A stretch of DNA of 64,000 bases from Neisseria polysaccharea ATCC 43768 (GCA_000176735.1 ADBE01000112.1:1-64000); one strand, 5' to 3'. Positions 38,986 through 49,887 are shown, numbered from the stretch's first letter. Translations and numbers: made by a program. The notes: generated by a model from the letters alone, not told the origin.

Positions 38986-39018
38986 AAAAACAAACCGGTG
39001 TTTTACCAACCGGTTTGT
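38985..39018 (-). terminator. Intrinsic terminator of the 36-residue gene
   Basis: On the minus strand ACAAACCGGT and ACCGGTTTGT form a perfect 10-bp stem (39018-39009 and 38999-38990) followed by T6. It lies 14 bases past the stop of the small gene at 39032-39142. Confidence 0.88.
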
Positions 39019-39031
39019 CAGGGTTTGATGG

Positions 39032-39142
39032 TCAGCGCGTCCTGCGTTGCCATTTGTTGTAGTAGTATTCGTAATCTTCATCACGACCGCCCGATTCGAT
39101 CCAATCATCGTATTCGGGGCTGTTTTCAAAGCTGTCAGACAT
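39032..39142 (-). CDS. 36-residue acidic/aromatic small protein
   Basis: A very short gene reading MSDSFENSPEYDDWIESGG then RDEDYEYYYNKWQRRTR. ATG 39142 is preceded by GCGAGGTACGGATA, a fair ribosome-binding site, and the stop is followed by a perfect intrinsic terminator. The product is acidic, strongly rich in Tyr/Asp/Glu and basic at its end, without membrane segment. It lies between nqrF and apbE on the nqr strand, but nqrF has its own terminator, so it may be transcribed alone. I do not recognise a function. Confidence 0.68.
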   Translation of the reverse strand: MSDSFENSPEYDDWIESGGRDEDYEYYYNKWQRRTR

Positions 39143-39301
39143 TATCCGTACCTCGCAAAATGGGTTTATCGATACTTCTTTGCTTTTCCGCCAAAATATT
39201 TAACCGCACATTCGCTGCAGGGTAAAAAATGGAAGTTCAACGATATTGATACGGGTATGGGCGGATGCCGTCTGAAAGGTGTTCGGACGGTATCGGATAG
39301 A

Positions 39302-39334
39302 AAAAGGAAGAAACCGAGGTTTCTTCCTTTTGTA
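39302..39334 (-). terminator. Intrinsic terminator after nqrF
   Basis: AAAAGGAAGAAACC (39302-39315) and GGTTTCTTCCTTTT (39318-39331) form a 14-bp stem with flanking A/T, just past the nqrF stop on the minus strand. Confidence 0.88.
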
Positions 39335-39348
39335 TTTGAGGTTGGGTT

Positions 39349-40566
39349 TTAACCGCCGAAATCGTCCAAGAGGATGTTTTCGTCTTCCACACCCAAGTCT
39401 TTGAGCATTTTGATGACGGACTGGTTCATAATCGGCGGGCCGCACATATAAAATTCGCAGTCTTCCGGTGCTTCGTGGTTTTTCAGATGGTTTTCGTAAA
39501 CCACGTTGTGGATGAAGCCCGTGTAGCCGTCCCAGTTGTCTTCAGGCAGCGGGTCGGACAGGGCGATGTGCCACGTGAAGTTCGGGAACTCGGCTGCGAG
39601 TTGGTCGAAGTCTTCGACATAGAACATTTCGCGTTTGGAACGTGCGCCATACCAGAAGGTAATTTTGCGTTTGGAGTTCAAACGTTTCAACTGGTCGAAA
39701 ATGTGGGAACGCATCGGTGCCATACCCGCACCGCCGCCGATAAATACCATTTCGGCATCAGTGTCTTTGGCGAAAAATTCGCCGAACGGGCCGGAAATCG
39801 TAACTTTGTCGCCGGGTTTGAGCGACCAGATGTAGGACGACATTTGTCCCGGAGGCGCATCGGGTACGCGCGGGGGCGGCGTGGCGATACGCACGTTCAG
39901 CATAATGATGCCTTTTTCTTCAGGATACGAAGCCATAGAGTAGGCGCGCAAAATCGGTTCGTCCACTTTGGAAACGTATTGCCACAGATTGTATTTGTCC
40001 CAGTCTTCGTGATATTCCTCGGGAATGTCGAAGTCTTTGTAGGCAACGGTGTGCGGTGGGGCTTCAATTTGGATGTAGCCGCCGGCACGGAAGGGGACTT
40101 CTTCGCCTTCGGGAATGGCAAGCTTGAGTTCTTTAATGAACGTGGCTTTGTTGTCGTTGGAGATGACGGTGCATTCCCATTTTTTCACGCCGAACACTTC
40201 TTCGGGTACTTCGATGTCCATGTCGGTTTTGACATTGACTTGGCAGGACAAACGGCAGCCTTCGCGCGCTTCGCGTTTGTTGATGTGGGACAACTCGGTC
40301 GGCAGAATGTCGCCGCCGCCGCTTTTCACGACAACGCGGCATTGTCCGCACGAGCCGCCCCCGCCGCAGGCGGAGGGGATAAAGATGCCTTCGTTGGCAA
40401 GCGCGCCCAAGAGTTTGCCGCCGGCGGGCATCGTCAGCTCTTTTTCGCCGTTGACTTTGATGGTGATGTCGCCTTCGCTGACCAGCTTGGATTTGGCAAA
40501 CAGAATCATCAGTGCCAAAACCAAGACGATGACGGTAAACATCACGATACCTAAAATAATCTCCAT
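39349..40566 (-). CDS. nqrF: Na+-translocating NADH:quinone reductase subunit F
   Basis: A 405-residue NADH-oxidising subunit: N-terminal membrane anchor ([22 protein letters not shown]), 2Fe-2S ferredoxin domain with [14 protein letters not shown] and later CQVNV, then FAD domain ([11 protein letters not shown]) and NADH domain ([21 protein letters not shown]). It passes electrons from NADH via FAD and 2Fe-2S into the pump. It is the last of six clustered nqr genes (A-F) on the minus strand. Confidence 0.97.
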   Translation of the reverse strand: MEIILGIVMFTVIVLVLALMILFAKSKLVSEGDITIKVNGEKELTMPAGGKLLGALANEGIFIPSACGGGGSCGQCRVVVKSGGGDILPTELSHINKREAREGCRLSCQVNVKTDMDIEVPEEVFGVKKWECTVISNDNKATFIKELKLAIPEGEEVPFRAGGYIQIEAPPHTVAYKDFDIPEEYHEDWDKYNLWQYVSKVDEPILRAYSMASYPEEKGIIMLNVRIATPPPRVPDAPPGQMSSYIWSLKPGDKVTISGPFGEFFAKDTDAEMVFIGGGAGMAPMRSHIFDQLKRLNSKRKITFWYGARSKREMFYVEDFDQLAAEFPNFTWHIALSDPLPEDNWDGYTGFIHNVVYENHLKNHEAPEDCEFYMCGPPIMNQSVIKMLKDLGVEDENILLDDFGG

Positions 40567-40579
40567 ACCGATCCCTTTC

Positions 40580-41173
40580 TTATAACTGGATGCCGGAGAA
40601 CGACATAAACGCCATCGCCATCAGGCCGGCGGCGATAAAGGTAATGCCCAGGCCTTTGAGGCCTTTGGGAGCGTCCGAATATTTCATTTTTTCGGTAATG
40701 CCCGCCAAAGCGACAATCGCCAACATCCAGCCCAAACCCGCGCCGAAGCCGTACACGACGGATTCGCCGAAGTTATACTCGCGCTGCGCCATAAAGGATA
40801 CGGCGCCGAAAATCGCGCAGTTCACGGTAATCAGCGGCAGGTAGATGCCCAATGCGTTGTAGAGGGCTGGGACGAATTTGTCCAAGAACATTTCCAAAAT
40901 CTGTACCAAAGCGGCAATCACGCCGATGAAGGTGATGAATTTCAAAAAGGTCAAATCCACGCCTTCGACAATCGCGCCGTCTTTGAGCAGCGAGTAAACC
41001 AATTGGTTGGCGGGGACGGACAGCCCGAGTACGAAAATTACCGCCACACCCAAACCGAATGCGGTGGATACTTTTTTGGATACCGCCAAAAACGTGCACA
41101 TACCCAAAAAGAAGGATAGCGCCATATTTTCAATGAAGACGGATTTGATAAAGAGGCTCAAATAGTGTTCCAT
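40580..41173 (-). CDS. nqrE: Na+-NQR subunit E
   Basis: A 197-residue inner-membrane subunit with six hydrophobic segments, starting [34 protein letters not shown] and paralogous to NqrD. Conserved Cys residues (GMCTF, VNCAIFG) contribute to the iron or 2Fe-2S centre between NqrD and NqrE. It helps form the Na+ path. It lies 14 bases upstream of nqrF and three bases after nqrD. Confidence 0.96.
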   Translation of the reverse strand: MEHYLSLFIKSVFIENMALSFFLGMCTFLAVSKKVSTAFGLGVAVIFVLGLSVPANQLVYSLLKDGAIVEGVDLTFLKFITFIGVIAALVQILEMFLDKFVPALYNALGIYLPLITVNCAIFGAVSFMAQREYNFGESVVYGFGAGLGWMLAIVALAGITEKMKYSDAPKGLKGLGITFIAAGLMAMAFMSFSGIQL

Positions 41174-41176
41174 AGC

Positions 41177-41803
41177 TTATTCCTCCGCCTGTTCGGGTTT
41201 CCAGGTACGCAGACCCCAAATCAAAAAGCCGATGATGAAGAACGCGCTGGGGGCGAGCAGGAAGAGGCCGTTGGTCTGATACCAGCCGCCGTCCTGCACA
41301 GTTTGGAAAACGGTGTAGCCCAAGAGCTTGCCCGAGCCGATCAGTTCGCGGACGGTGGCGACGACAAGCAGCATCATCCCGTAGCCCGCGCCGTTGCCGA
41401 TGCCGTCGATCAGGCTTTCCAGCGGCGGCTCTTTCATCGCAAATGCTTCGGCGCGACCCATCACGATACAGTTGGTAATAATCAGACCGACGAATACGGA
41501 AAGCTGTTTGGACAATTCGTAGGCAAATGCCTGCAAGAGTTGGTCGACCAGTGTAACCAGCGACGCGATAATCGCCATTTGTACGATGATGCGGATGCTG
41601 TTGGGGATGTAGTTGCGTACCAGCGAAATGAAGAAGCTGGAAAAACCGGTTACCAAACTGACGGAAATACCCATCACGATGGCCGTCTGAAGTTTGGTGG
41701 TAACCGCCAAAGCCGAACAAATACCCAAAACCTGCAAGGCAATCGGGTTGTTGTCGATAAAGGGTGAAAACATTAAGTGTTTCAAGCGTTTCATATCAGC
41801 CAT
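41177..41803 (-). CDS. nqrD: Na+-NQR subunit D
   Basis: A 208-residue membrane subunit with six segments, paralogous to NqrE; conserved [10 protein letters not shown] and [16 protein letters not shown] carry the Cys ligands of the iron centre. It overlaps nqrC by one base, showing tight operon coupling. Confidence 0.96.
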   Translation of the reverse strand: MADMKRLKHLMFSPFIDNNPIALQVLGICSALAVTTKLQTAIVMGISVSLVTGFSSFFISLVRNYIPNSIRIIVQMAIIASLVTLVDQLLQAFAYELSKQLSVFVGLIITNCIVMGRAEAFAMKEPPLESLIDGIGNGAGYGMMLLVVATVRELIGSGKLLGYTVFQTVQDGGWYQTNGLFLLAPSAFFIIGFLIWGLRTWKPEQAEE

Positions 41804-42579
41804 TATTGCGCTCCTGCTGATTTCAATTTGTTCAGGTAGGGGATATAGCCGTTTTCGCCAAACCAGTAGGCGAACGAACCTTGCACGCCTTTGGATGTCA
41901 GCGACGCGCCGGAGAGGGCATCTACGCCGTGTTCTTTGTCTGAACCCGCGCCTTTGCCGACGTGCAGGGCGAGTTTGCCTTGTCCGTCAAACAGTTTTTT
42001 GCCGACGAATTTTTGCTGCCACAACGGATTGCCGATTTCGCCGCCCAAGCCCGGGGTTTCGCCTTGTTCGTAGTAGGTAATGCCGTTGATGGTGTTGCCG
42101 TCAGGTTGGATGGCGACGAAGCCGTACATGACCGACCACAAACCGTTGCCGTGCATAGGCAGGATGATTTGCCCGATTTTGCCGTCTTCGCCTTTTACCA
42201 AATAAACTTCGGTGTATTTGGCACGGCTTTTGATGCCTGCCAAATCGTCTTCGGGTTTGATGCGGATGCTTTGCGCGGGGTCTTTGCCTGCGATGCGCGC
42301 GCTGAAGTCTTTCGGCGCGTCTTTCACATATTCGCCGGTCGCCAAATCGACCACGCGTTGCTCGATACGCTCGGCAAAGGTTTTGCTGATGTCGGTGTTT
42401 TTATCCATCAAACCGGCCACGCTCAAAATATAGCCTTGTTTATCTTGGAGTTTTTGTTTTTCTTGGATGGGTTTCAAGCCGACGACCGCACCGGCAACGA
42501 TGACCGAGCAAATCAGGCTGACCGCCAACACCACAATCAGCGTGCCGCTGAAGCTGTCTTTATCGAATTTCTTAGCCAT
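41803..42579 (-). CDS. nqrC: Na+-NQR subunit C (covalent FMN)
   Basis: A 258-residue protein with one N-terminal membrane segment ([21 protein letters not shown]) and a periplasmic FMN-binding domain ending [18 protein letters not shown]; the Thr in SGASLT is the FMN attachment residue, modified by ApbE. ATG 42579 ([12 protein letters not shown]) is chosen; a longer open frame upstream overlaps nqrB. It overlaps nqrB by eight bases. Confidence 0.95.
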   Translation of the reverse strand: MAKKFDKDSFSGTLIVVLAVSLICSVIVAGAVVGLKPIQEKQKLQDKQGYILSVAGLMDKNTDISKTFAERIEQRVVDLATGEYVKDAPKDFSARIAGKDPAQSIRIKPEDDLAGIKSRAKYTEVYLVKGEDGKIGQIILPMHGNGLWSVMYGFVAIQPDGNTINGITYYEQGETPGLGGEIGNPLWQQKFVGKKLFDGQGKLALHVGKGAGSDKEHGVDALSGASLTSKGVQGSFAYWFGENGYIPYLNKLKSAGAQ

Positions 42580-43804
42580 TGCTGCGCGCCTTTCTGCGTT
42601 TGATGTTCGCTTGTGCGACGAAATAGTCGAAAATCGGGGCAAACAGGTTGGCAAACAGAATCGCCAACATCATACCTTCGGGGTAAGCCGGATTGACCAC
42701 ACGGATCAATACGCACATCACACCGATTAGCGCGCCGTACCACCATTTGCCGACATTGGTAAAGGAAGCAGAAACGGGGTCGGTTGCCATAAACAGCATA
42801 CCGATGGCGAAGCCGCCGACGACCAAATGCCAGTACCAAGGCATAGCAAACATAGCGTTGGTGTCCGAACCGATGAAGTTGAACAGCGAAGACATGGCAA
42901 TCATACCGATCATCACGCCGGCAATAATGCGCCAAGAAGCGATGCGGGCAAACACGATAAACGCGCCGCCGATTAAGAGTGCCAAAGTGGAGACTTCGCC
43001 GATGGAGCCGGGCAGTTTGCCGATAAACGCATCCATCCAAGTGATGGTTTGACCGGTTACGGCGTTTTTCAGGCCGTCTGCACCGTGTGCCGCCCATTGC
43101 GCCAGCGCGGTTGCACCGGAATAGCCGTCAACCGCCGTCCAAACCGCATCGCCGCTCAGGTTGGCTGGGTAGGCGAAGAACAGGAAGGCGCGGCCTGCCA
43201 GCGCAGGGTTCATGAAGTTTTTACCCGTACCGCCGAATACTTCTTTCGCAACCACCACTCCGAAGGTAATGCCCAAAGCCGCCTGCCACAGCGGCAGCGT
43301 GGGCGGAACGATTAAGGCAAACAGAATCGAAGTAACAAAGAAACCTTCGTTGATTTCGTGTTTGCGTACGGTGGCGAACAAGACTTCCCAAAAACCGCCG
43401 ACGATAAATACGGTCGCGTAAATCGGCAGGAAGTAAATCGCGCCGAACAGCATTTTGCCCGACACGCCCGCTTCAGACGGCATATTGATGCCCAAAGCGT
43501 CGGCAAGGGCGTAATGCCAGTCGTTGGCGATGCTTTGTTGCAGCAAATCAGGCGTTAACGCACCGAATGCCTGTACGCCGACGTTGTACATACCGTAAAA
43601 CATAGCGGGGAACAAAGCCAGCCACACCAAAATCATCATACGCTTGGAGTCGAGCGCGTCGCGGACGTGCGCCGCTTTGCGCGTTACCGCGCCGGATGTG
43701 TAGAAAATCGTCGCCGCAGCTTCATAGAGGGCATACCATTTTTCATGTTTGCCGCCCGGCAGGAAGTGCGGTTCGATTTTTTCCAGAAAATGTTTCAAGC
43801 CCAT
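42572..43804 (-). CDS. nqrB: Na+-NQR subunit B (covalent FMN)
   Basis: A 410-residue membrane subunit with about ten segments, starting [32 protein letters not shown] holds the SGAT motif whose Thr carries covalent FMN. It binds riboflavin and quinone and is part of the Na+ channel. The pathway drives Na+ export from NADH oxidation. It lies two bases after nqrA. Confidence 0.96.
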   Translation of the reverse strand: MGLKHFLEKIEPHFLPGGKHEKWYALYEAAATIFYTSGAVTRKAAHVRDALDSKRMMILVWLALFPAMFYGMYNVGVQAFGALTPDLLQQSIANDWHYALADALGINMPSEAGVSGKMLFGAIYFLPIYATVFIVGGFWEVLFATVRKHEINEGFFVTSILFALIVPPTLPLWQAALGITFGVVVAKEVFGGTGKNFMNPALAGRAFLFFAYPANLSGDAVWTAVDGYSGATALAQWAAHGADGLKNAVTGQTITWMDAFIGKLPGSIGEVSTLALLIGGAFIVFARIASWRIIAGVMIGMIAMSSLFNFIGSDTNAMFAMPWYWHLVVGGFAIGMLFMATDPVSASFTNVGKWWYGALIGVMCVLIRVVNPAYPEGMMLAILFANLFAPIFDYFVAQANIKRRKARSNG

Positions 43805-43806
43805 AA

Positions 43807-45150
43807 TCAGCCTTCCTTCTCAATGGTTTCCAGCACCTTGTGCAACAGCGGGCCGTATTCGTATTTGCCCGGGCAGACGAAGCTGCACAAAGCGAGGTCT
43901 TCTTCGTCCAATTCCAAGCAACCCAAAGCCTGCGCGCTGTCGGTATCGCCGACGATTAAATCGCGCAAAAGCAAGGTAGGCAGGATGTCCAACGGCATTA
44001 CGCGCTCGTAAGTACCAATCGGCACCATGGCGCGGTCGCCACCGTTGACGGCTGTCGTGAACTTGAAGAGTTTGTTTTTCAGGAAATGACCGAGGGTCGT
44101 ACGCGTAATCGAGTATTTGTCCGGCTGCGGCGCAACCCAGCCGAACAGCTCTTTGCTGCGGCCTTCTTCGATAACGGAAATCTGATTGTGGTAGCGTCCC
44201 AAATAATCATGCGCGCCTTGTGCAATCGCGCCGTTCAATACAGAACCGGAAATCACGCGGTTGTCCGCGTCAACCAATTCGCCGGCGGTAAGTTGAGACA
44301 CCTTCGCGCCCAAAACGGTACGCAAGAGGCGCGGTTTGTTGACTTGCGGACCGCCCAAGGCAACCACGCGCTCGATATTCAGACGGCCTGTGGTAAACAA
44401 ATGACCAATGGCAATCACATCTTGATAATTGATGGTCCAAACGGTTTTATTCGCGCCGACAGGCTCGATGAAATGAATGTGCGTGCCGCTCAAACCGGCA
44501 GGATGCGGGCCGCCGAATTCGTGCGTTTCAATGTTGGCAGCGTTTTCAGACGGCACGTCCGCACCAGCTGCTTTACACACATGGATTTTATGTTCGGTCA
44601 GGCGGCTTAATACCAACAGGCCGCGTTTGAAGTCTTCGGCGGCTTCTTTGATGATAACCGTAGGATCGGCAGCCAGCGGATTGGTGTCCATCGCATTGAC
44701 GAAGATGGCGGACGGCTCGGCATCGACGGCGGGAATTTTGCTGAACGGACGGGTGCGCAGCGCGGTCCACAAACCGGATTGAATCAGATTGCGGCGCACT
44801 TCTTCGCCGCTCAAGTTTGCCAGCGCTTCAGGTGCGTAGCGATCGAACTCGATTTCGTCGTTGCCTTCAACGGCAATCACGACTGACTGAAGTACGCGCT
44901 TTTCGCCACGATGGATGGCGGCGATTTTGCCTGAAGCCGGAGCAGTAAATACTACGCCCGGATTCTTTTTGTCTTCAAACAGCACTTGGCCTTTTTTGAC
45001 GGCTTCGCCTTCCTTGATTTTCATCGAGGGGCGCATGCCGACATATTCTTCGCCAAGCAACGCGACTTCGGTAATGGCCGGGCCGTCATAAATGACTTGC
45101 TCCGGTCTGCCCGCGATGGGCAGGTTTAGACCTTTTTTGATTCTAATCAT
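43807..45150 (-). CDS. nqrA: Na+-NQR subunit A
   Basis: A 447-residue soluble subunit starting [19 protein letters not shown], with the Rnf/Nqr-type biotinyl-lipoyl-like N domain ([37 protein letters not shown]) and conserved [19 protein letters not shown]. It helps bind ubiquinone at the pump. It is the first gene of nqrABCDEF; the promoter lies in the 240-base gap before 45395. Confidence 0.96.
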   Translation of the reverse strand: MIRIKKGLNLPIAGRPEQVIYDGPAITEVALLGEEYVGMRPSMKIKEGEAVKKGQVLFEDKKNPGVVFTAPASGKIAAIHRGEKRVLQSVVIAVEGNDEIEFDRYAPEALANLSGEEVRRNLIQSGLWTALRTRPFSKIPAVDAEPSAIFVNAMDTNPLAADPTVIIKEAAEDFKRGLLVLSRLTEHKIHVCKAAGADVPSENAANIETHEFGGPHPAGLSGTHIHFIEPVGANKTVWTINYQDVIAIGHLFTTGRLNIERVVALGGPQVNKPRLLRTVLGAKVSQLTAGELVDADNRVISGSVLNGAIAQGAHDYLGRYHNQISVIEEGRSKELFGWVAPQPDKYSITRTTLGHFLKNKLFKFTTAVNGGDRAMVPIGTYERVMPLDILPTLLLRDLIVGDTDSAQALGCLELDEEDLALCSFVCPGKYEYGPLLHKVLETIEKEG

Positions 45151-45363
45151 AGATTTGCATTACTTGTGATGGTTAAGGTAAAAACGGCGTGTTTTGATAC
45201 GGTGTCGCGAGGCATCAAAAGCATTGAATAAATTAATGTAGCAAAGTGTTAGATTTTATCAGGAATTGTACCTGTTTGTCAGATTCGCCGCTTTTTTCCT
45301 TGCGGAAGCCGTTTTTAATTGTCGGAAGGGGAAAATATCGATTTGATTATGCTGAAATTTAAA

Positions 45364-45389
45364 ATGCCGTCTGAATGTTCAGACGGCAT
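45364..45389 (-). terminator. DUS-pair terminator after the nhaD pseudogene
   Basis: ATGCCGTCTGAA at 45364-45375 and TTCAGACGGCAT at 45378-45389 form a hairpin with a two-base spacer. The rest of 45151-45394 is nqrA upstream sequence. Confidence 0.8.
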
Positions 45390-45394
45390 AGCGT

Positions 45395-46816
45395 TTACAG
45401 CAGTTTGAAAACGAAAAAGATAAGGGTATGTACGATGAAGACGGGTATCAGGAAGGCGACCGACCACATCATATAGCCGAAGAAAGTCGGCATTGGTACG
45501 CCGCGCTGTTCGGCAATGGCTTTGACCATGAAGTTCGGCGCGTTGCCGATATAGGTCAGTGCGCCCATAAATACCGAACCCATAGAAACCGCCAGCAGGG
45601 TATGGAACAGGGGCCCCGTCATCAAGGCTTGGGCATCGCCGCCCGCCATATTGAAAAACACGAGATAAGTGGGCGCGTTATCCAAGAATGCCGACAATAT
45701 GCCGCTCATCCAAAAATACATCGTATTAATCGGATGACCTGCCGTATCGTGAACCAGCGATACCACCCCACCCAGCGCGCCTGCCTCGCCTGCTTTCAGA
45801 ATGCTCAGGACGGGGAAGATGGTGATGAAGATGCCGAGGAAGAGTTTACCCACTTCGGCGATGGGTTCAAAGTTGAATTCGTTGCCTGCGCGGACTTGTT
45901 TGGGCGTGATTGCCATAGATACGGCGGTCAATGCAATCAGGATGACATCGCGGACGAGGTTTTGCAGGGCGTAACGGCTGCCGAGGATTTCAAATCCCGG
46001 GTGTTCGGGTTTCCAAAGGCCGGACATTAGAACCGCGCTAACCACGCCCACCAGCAGGAGGAAGTTCCATTTGCCGAAGATGGCGATTTTTTCGGGTTTT
46101 CCTGTTGTGCCGGAGTATCTTGTGCAATGCTTTCCTGTTTGAAGAAACGGTTGTCGATGAAATAGAAGGCGGTCAACAGGACAGTGGTGCTGATCAGGAC
46201 AGGGGCAAGCATATGCTTGACCGTCCACATGAAATCTACGCCTTTGAGGAAGCCGAGGAAGAGTGGGGGGTCGCCCAAAGGGGTCAGGCCGCCGCCGATG
46301 TTTGCAACCAAGAAAATGAAGAAGATGACAATGTGCACGCGGTGGACACGGTTTTGGTTGGCTTTCAGCAAAGGGCGGATCATCAGCATTGCCGCGCCGG
46401 TCGTACCCATAATTGAAGCCAGTGCCGTGCCGACGGCAAGCAGGGCGGTGTTGAGCTTGGGTGTGCCGTTCAAGTCGCCCCAAACCAAAATGCCGCCTGA
46501 AATGGTGTACAGGGCAAGTAGCAGCAGGATGAAGGGGATGTATTCTTCAACGAGTGCGTGTGCGACGGTATGGATACCGGCGGACGCGCCAAAAACCAAA
46601 CTGAACGGGATGAGGAACAGCAATGTCCAAAAGGCGGTGATTTTGCCGTAATGGTGATGCCAGGTATGCGAAAAAAACAAGGGACCCAATGCGATAGACA
46701 GCAAAAATCAGGGCAAAGGGCAGACCCCACAGCAGGTTTAGGTTTGCGCCGTCCAAATCTGCGGCGTAAACCGATGCCGGGAAAAGCATTAGTGAAAACA
46801 GGGGTAGGTGGCGCAT
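45395..46816 (-). pseudogene. nhaD: NhaD-type Na+/H+ antiporter, two frameshifts
   Basis: The gene starts at ATG 46816 (MRHLPLFSLMLFPASVYAADL, after GAGGAAAC) and should give an antiporter of about 470 residues. In a run of five T (minus strand, 46707-46703) an extra base turns LLWGLPFALILLSIALGPLFF into VYRIGSL, reaching a stop at 46547. The correct sequence continues in the second frame to about 46092, where a six-A run seems one base short (expected PKKIAIFGKWNFLLL) and reading returns to the first frame. The end (MSGILSAFLDNAPTYLVFFN, FKLL) is typical NhaD. The protein is truncated as read. Confidence 0.85.
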
Positions 46817-47174
46817 CGTGTTTCCTCGATTCAAGCGCTGCCTTGCGCGGCGCGCGGGAGTGATACAGGCTTCGTGCCGCCCGGACATAGGCGGACTGTG
46901 CTGCCTGTTTGTTTTTGAAAAAAGTTTTCCGATTGATTGTAAAGTAAATAATCAGGATAAACCAGTTTCCCAAACCGGAAGGCGGCGGGAAGGCGGATTG
47001 CCGTGCTTGGGAATATATGTTCTTTTTGATAAATAATTTTATTTAAAACAAATAAATATATGTCTTTAATAAATAATCTATCGAAAACGAAAAATGAATT
47101 TATTTTAACATATATTTGCAATGAAACAGGTTTGCCCCACCCGTTTGTTTGCCCTTATCCCTTTCAGACGGCAT

Positions 47175-47534
47175 TCAAGATTCGGGCCTGCGCCACATCC
47201 ATATGGCGACAAGGGAACAAAAAACCGATGAAACCGCCCCGACCCACCAGCGTTGGGGAAACTGCCAAAACATCATCAGACAGGATGCGGTCATCATACT
47301 GATGGCGAAAATCTTGGCTTTGCGCGGCACTGCGCCGTTTTGTTCCCAGTTATGAACCATCGGACCGAAATAGCGGTGCCGGTGCAGCCAGCGGTGAAAA
47401 CGCGGGGATGCCTTTGCCCAGCAGGCGGCGGAGAGCAGTACGAACGGCGTGGTCGGCAACAGCGGCAAAAAAATGCCGATGATACCCAACAGCAGGGAAA
47501 TGCAGCCGCAAATAATCAATAGATAACGTATCAT
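47175..47534 (-). CDS. YbaN-like DUF454 inner-membrane protein
   Basis: A 119-residue protein with three hydrophobic segments, including GIIGIFLPLLPTTPFVLLSAACWAKASPRFHRWL, the DUF454/YbaN signature. The family is widespread and of unknown function. It lies alone on the minus strand between the nhaD pseudogene and the asnC regulator. The gap 46817-47174 is AT-rich (upstream of nhaD) and holds no gene. Confidence 0.85.
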   Translation of the reverse strand: MIRYLLIICGCISLLLGIIGIFLPLLPTTPFVLLSAACWAKASPRFHRWLHRHRYFGPMVHNWEQNGAVPRKAKIFAISMMTASCLMMFWQFPQRWWVGAVSSVFCSLVAIWMWRRPES

Positions 47535-47635
47535 TTTCCAATCCGGTCTTTATCGGAGACAAACAGGTATTGTAAGAATCCCGCCCGTTTCTATCCGCCG
47601 TGCCGGTAGGGAAAATGGGGAGGAAGGTCTTATTC

Positions 47636-48112
47636 CTACAACAGATGGTTGAGTGGTAGGGATGTGGTATGTTTGATTTCTTTTAAAACGAAACTTGATT
47701 GGGCATCCTGTACGCCGTGGTGGGATAAAAGAGTGTCAAGAACGAAATGGGAGAACGCGCTCATGTCGGTAAAAAATGCTTGAAGCAGGTAGTCGGTCTC
47801 TCCCGTCAGCGCGAAGCAGCTCAAAACTTCCGGCCATTTTCGAACCGATGCGGCAAAATCTTCCCGCGCGTCTTTTGCTTTGCTGATGGAAACGCGGATA
47901 AATGCCTGAAGTCCCAAGTTGACAGATTCCGGAGACAGCAGCGCGGCATATTGGCGGACGATGCCGGCATCTTCCAACTGCTTCAGACGGCGCAGGCACG
48001 GAGAAGGCGAAAGTGCGACACGTTCGGACAGTTCGACATTGGTCAGCCTGCCGTTTTCCTGGAGAACCTGTAAGATTTTAATATCGGTTTTGTCTAAAGT
48101 GAGTTGGGGCAT
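47636..48112 (-). CDS. asnC: Lrp/AsnC-family regulator (meningococcal AsnC)
   Basis: A 158-residue regulator with an N-terminal HTH (LDKTDIKILQVLQENGRLTNVELSERVALSPSPCLRRLKQLEDAG) and a C-terminal RAM/effector domain (VLSCFALTGETDYLLQAFFTDMSAFSHFV). It matches the meningococcal AsnC whose structure and nutrient-poor regulon have been studied. ATG 48112 (MPQLTLDKTD) is the family start. It is divergent from the gcvT riboswitch, so it could also respond to amino acid supply at this locus, which is inference. Confidence 0.9.
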   Translation of the reverse strand: MPQLTLDKTDIKILQVLQENGRLTNVELSERVALSPSPCLRRLKQLEDAGIVRQYAALLSPESVNLGLQAFIRVSISKAKDAREDFAASVRKWPEVLSCFALTGETDYLLQAFFTDMSAFSHFVLDTLLSHHGVQDAQSSFVLKEIKHTTSLPLNHLL

Positions 48113-48318
48113 ATTTGCGTTCCGTTTTAAGGAATTCGGATTGTCTGTCCGTATGTTTGCGGCAATCCGCGTAGATGGAGACCATATTAACATATAAAAA
48201 GTTATACCGTCATCCGGGACAAATTTTGTTTTCGGAAAATCATGTGAAAACAGAGGCGGTCGGTTTGCATCTCTTTAAGACGGCTTGCCCAAACCGCCGA
48301 TTCAAGACATAATCGGGA

Positions 48319-48570
48319 AATGTGCAGGAGAGAGCTACACCCGATTACGCGTAGCCGCCGAAGGCGCAGATGCCCTTAAATCGCTCAGGCAACAGGGACT
48401 GCACATTGAAATAAAACATCTGGAGAGCGGCGTTTCCCAAAGATACGCCCACCGAAGGGGAGAAGGCCGTCTGAACCACCATTCAGACAACCGCGCAAAG
48501 CAGTGAGCAGACTGGTTTGCCATCATGCGGATACGGCCGAAAATCTCAGGTTCAAGGACAGATAGGGTCA
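48319..48570 (+). ncRNA. Tandem glycine riboswitch before gcvT
   Basis: Aptamer 1 spans 48319-48407 with a 9-bp P1 (AATGTGCAG / CTGCACATT), GGAGAG, CCGCCGAAGGCGCA and CTCAGGCAACAGGGAC core motifs. Aptamer 2 spans about 48418-48563 (ATCTG / CAGAT), with GGAGAGCGGCGTT, CACCGAAGGGG and CTCAGGTTCAAGGACAG. The second aptamer has an extended arm closed by GGCCGT (48465) and ACGGCC (48533) that contains an uptake sequence and a GTCTGAA/TTCAGAC hairpin. After it, CCGCGCAC / GTGCGCGG at 48572-48589 is the likely expression platform. Glycine should switch on gcvT. Confidence 0.9.
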
Positions 48571-48625
48571 TCCGCGCACAGGTGCGCGGGCGGCATCTGA
48601 ACAAAAAATCCGGAGAAACTTGAGA

Positions 48626-49726
48626 ATGACTACTCTGAAAACCACCCCATTTCATCAAGCCCATCAAGATGCAGGCGCGAAGCTGGTAGATTTTGCCGGC
48701 TGGGAGCTGCCCATCCATTATGGTTCGCAAATCGCCGAACACGAAGCCGTGCGCACCGACGCCGGTATGTTTGACGTATCCCATATGCTTGTTACCGACG
48801 TAGCAGGCGCAAATGCCAAAGCCTTTTTCCGCAAATTGATTGCCAACGATGTCGCCAAGCTCGCTTTTGTCGGCAAAGCCCTTTATTCCGCTTTGCTCAA
48901 CGACAACGGCGGCGTGATTGACGACTTGATCGTTTACCGCACCAATGAAGCTGAAACCCAATATCGCATCGTGTCCAACGGCGCGACCCGCGAAAAAGAC
49001 ACGGCGCAATTCCACAAAGTCGGACAAGAGTTCGGCGTTGCCTTCAATCCGCGCTACGACCTCGGCATGCTCGCCGTACAAGGCCCGAAAGCCATCGAGA
49101 AACTCCTGACCGTCAAACCCGAATGGGCAGATGTCGTCCGCAACCTCAAACCGTTCCAAGGCGCGGATTTGGGCAACGACTGGTTTGTCGCCCGTACAGG
49201 CTATACCGGAGAAGACGGCGTCGAAGTGATTCTGCCGAGTACTGAAGCCGTCGCATTCTTCAAAGCCCTGCAAGCAGCAGGCGTACAGCCTTGCGGCCTC
49301 GGCGCGCGCGATACCCTGCGCATGGAAGCCGGTATGAACCTCTACGGCAACGATATGGACGACGACACCAGCCCGCTCGAAGCAGGTATGGGTTGGACGG
49401 TTGATTTGAAAGACGAAAGCCGCGATTTCGTCGGCAAAGCCGCCTTGCTGGCATTGAAAGAAAAAGGCGTTACCGTCAAACAGGTCGGCCTGTTGCTCGA
49501 CAAAGGCGGCATCCTGCGCGCGCATATGGAAGTGTTGACCGACAAAGGCAAAGGCGAAACCACCAGCGGCGTATTCTCTCCAAGCCTGAAACAATCCATC
49601 GCCATCGCCCGCGTGCCGAAAGACTTTGACGGCGATACCGCCAAAGTGCTGATTCGCGGCAAAGAAGTGGACGTACGCGTACTGAAGCTGCCGTTCGTCC
49701 GCAACGGTCAGAAACAGTTTAATTGA
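48626..49726 (+). CDS. gcvT: Glycine cleavage T protein (aminomethyltransferase)
   Basis: A 366-residue folate-dependent enzyme that takes the methylene group from glycine to tetrahydrofolate. Starts [43 protein letters not shown] and [14 protein letters not shown] are family motifs; the [18 protein letters not shown] segment is conserved. ATG 48626 follows CCGGAGAAACTTGAGA. Controlled by the riboswitch. gcvH follows; gcvP is not in the window. Confidence 0.96.
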   Translation: MTTLKTTPFHQAHQDAGAKLVDFAGWELPIHYGSQIAEHEAVRTDAGMFDVSHMLVTDVAGANAKAFFRKLIANDVAKLAFVGKALYSALLNDNGGVIDDLIVYRTNEAETQYRIVSNGATREKDTAQFHKVGQEFGVAFNPRYDLGMLAVQGPKAIEKLLTVKPEWADVVRNLKPFQGADLGNDWFVARTGYTGEDGVEVILPSTEAVAFFKALQAAGVQPCGLGARDTLRMEAGMNLYGNDMDDDTSPLEAGMGWTVDLKDESRDFVGKAALLALKEKGVTVKQVGLLLDKGGILRAHMEVLTDKGKGETTSGVFSPSLKQSIAIARVPKDFDGDTAKVLIRGKEVDVRVLKLPFVRNGQKQFN

Positions 49727-49732
49727 TGCGGT

Positions 49733-49767
49733 TTCAGACGGCATTTTCATTTCATATGCCGTCTGAA
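49733..49767 (+). terminator. Inverted DUS pair (outward order) after gcvT
   Basis: TTCAGACGGCAT (49733-49744) precedes ATGCCGTCTGAA (49756-49767). The reverse order of the usual pair still forms a hairpin; a terminator role is plausible. Another single DUS lies at 49848. Confidence 0.6.
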
Positions 49768-49887
49768 AGCAGGTTTTAATTGTTGTCCGATACGGACGTT
49801 TGTAGAAAGCCTTGAACAAGGTATCTGTGGATATTGATTCATATAGATGCCGTCTGAAAATAACCCCTACCAATGGAGAATCAAACC

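Noticed and set aside
45395-46483. Independent gene made of the last nhaD part
   Set aside because: Its first 110 residues are Arg/Pro/His-rich out-of-frame sequence; only the later part is NhaD. It is one piece of a broken gene.
48285-48506. 73-codon open frame before gcvT
   Set aside because: It lies wholly in the tandem glycine riboswitch, whose core motifs explain the sequence; no ribosome-binding site.
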